Source: Pseudomonadota bacterium
Lineage (GTDB): Bacteria > SAR324 > NAC60-12
Assembly (NCBI GenBank): GCA_014381795.1
Contig: JACNKY010000319.1
Location: forward strand, 1-6,141
Length of the DNA: 6,141 bases
Direction: 5' to 3'
Positions 6,098 through 6,141 of the stretch are shown here, one piece after another (position 1 is the stretch's first letter; the number at the start of each line of letters is the position of its first letter). The notes beneath the pieces are model-generated. The model worked only from the letters and a program-made list of their open reading frames with translations, ran no database searches and was not told the DNA's origin. The translations under genes were made by a program, and so were the position numbers.

Positions 6098-6141
6098 GCT
6101 GGCATAGCTCAACTGGTAGAGCAGCTGATTTGTAATCAGCA
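6098..6141 (+). tRNA. tRNA-Thr(UGU), 5' part, cut by the window end
   Basis: The sequence fits tRNA positions 1 to 44 without gaps. It has a 7-nt acceptor strand GCTGGCA (6098-6104), T8 A9, D-arm GCTC/GAGC closing the loop AACTGGTA with the conserved GG, and anticodon stem GCTGA/TCAGC around the loop TTTGTAA. The anticodon is TGT, which reads ACA (Thr). The variable loop, T-arm and acceptor 3' strand lie outside the window. In E. coli a Thr(UGU) tRNA is the first gene of the thrU-tyrU-glyT-thrT-tufB operon. The strong promoter here would suit a similar tRNA-tuf operon, but that cannot be seen from this window. Confidence 0.95.

Overview
The window holds four co-oriented forward genes, a divergent partial transporter gene at the left edge, and the first part of a tRNA gene at the right edge. 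All the coding regions look like chromosomal housekeeping genes. The moderate to low GC (by eye), the E. coli-like long form of phosphatidylserine decarboxylase, the FtsH type and the sigma70-like promoters suggest a Gram-negative, proteobacterium-like organism. An uncultured or deltaproteobacterial-type lineage (for example SAR324-like) is possible, but no marker here fixes the taxon.

Layout. Positions 1-868 (minus) carry the N-terminal 289 residues of a NorM-type MATE efflux transporter, whose 3' end lies outside the window. Positions 869-1052 are a divergent intergenic region with an extended -10 promoter candidate pointing towards ftsH and two TGTACA palindromes around it. Positions 1053-2891 encode the membrane AAA+ metalloprotease FtsH. 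Psd, a phosphatidylserine decarboxylase, starts inside the ftsH stop codon and runs to 3763. After 75 bp comes an enoyl-ACP reductase of the FabI type (3839-4621). After another 59 bp comes an FMN-dependent protein of the nitronate monooxygenase/2-nitropropane dioxygenase superfamily with a cysteine-rich C-terminus (4681-5967). From 5968 to 6097 there is no gene, but a strong promoter (TTGACA, 17 bp, CATAAT) drives a tRNA-Thr(UGU) cut by the window end.

How the genes relate. Psd makes phosphatidylethanolamine and FabI completes each round of fatty-acid elongation. FtsH, in well-studied Gram-negatives, balances LPS and phospholipid synthesis by proteolysis. The flavoprotein belongs to the superfamily that also contains FabK, an alternative enoyl-ACP reductase. 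The run therefore reads as a membrane-lipid neighbourhood with a quality-control protease at its head. That functional grouping is an inference from gene order. I see no mobile element, CRISPR array, phage gene or clearly new system. The most interesting points are the ftsH-psd coupling, an InhA-like Phe in the FabI active site, the cysteine cluster of the flavoprotein, and the possible operator at the ftsH promoter.
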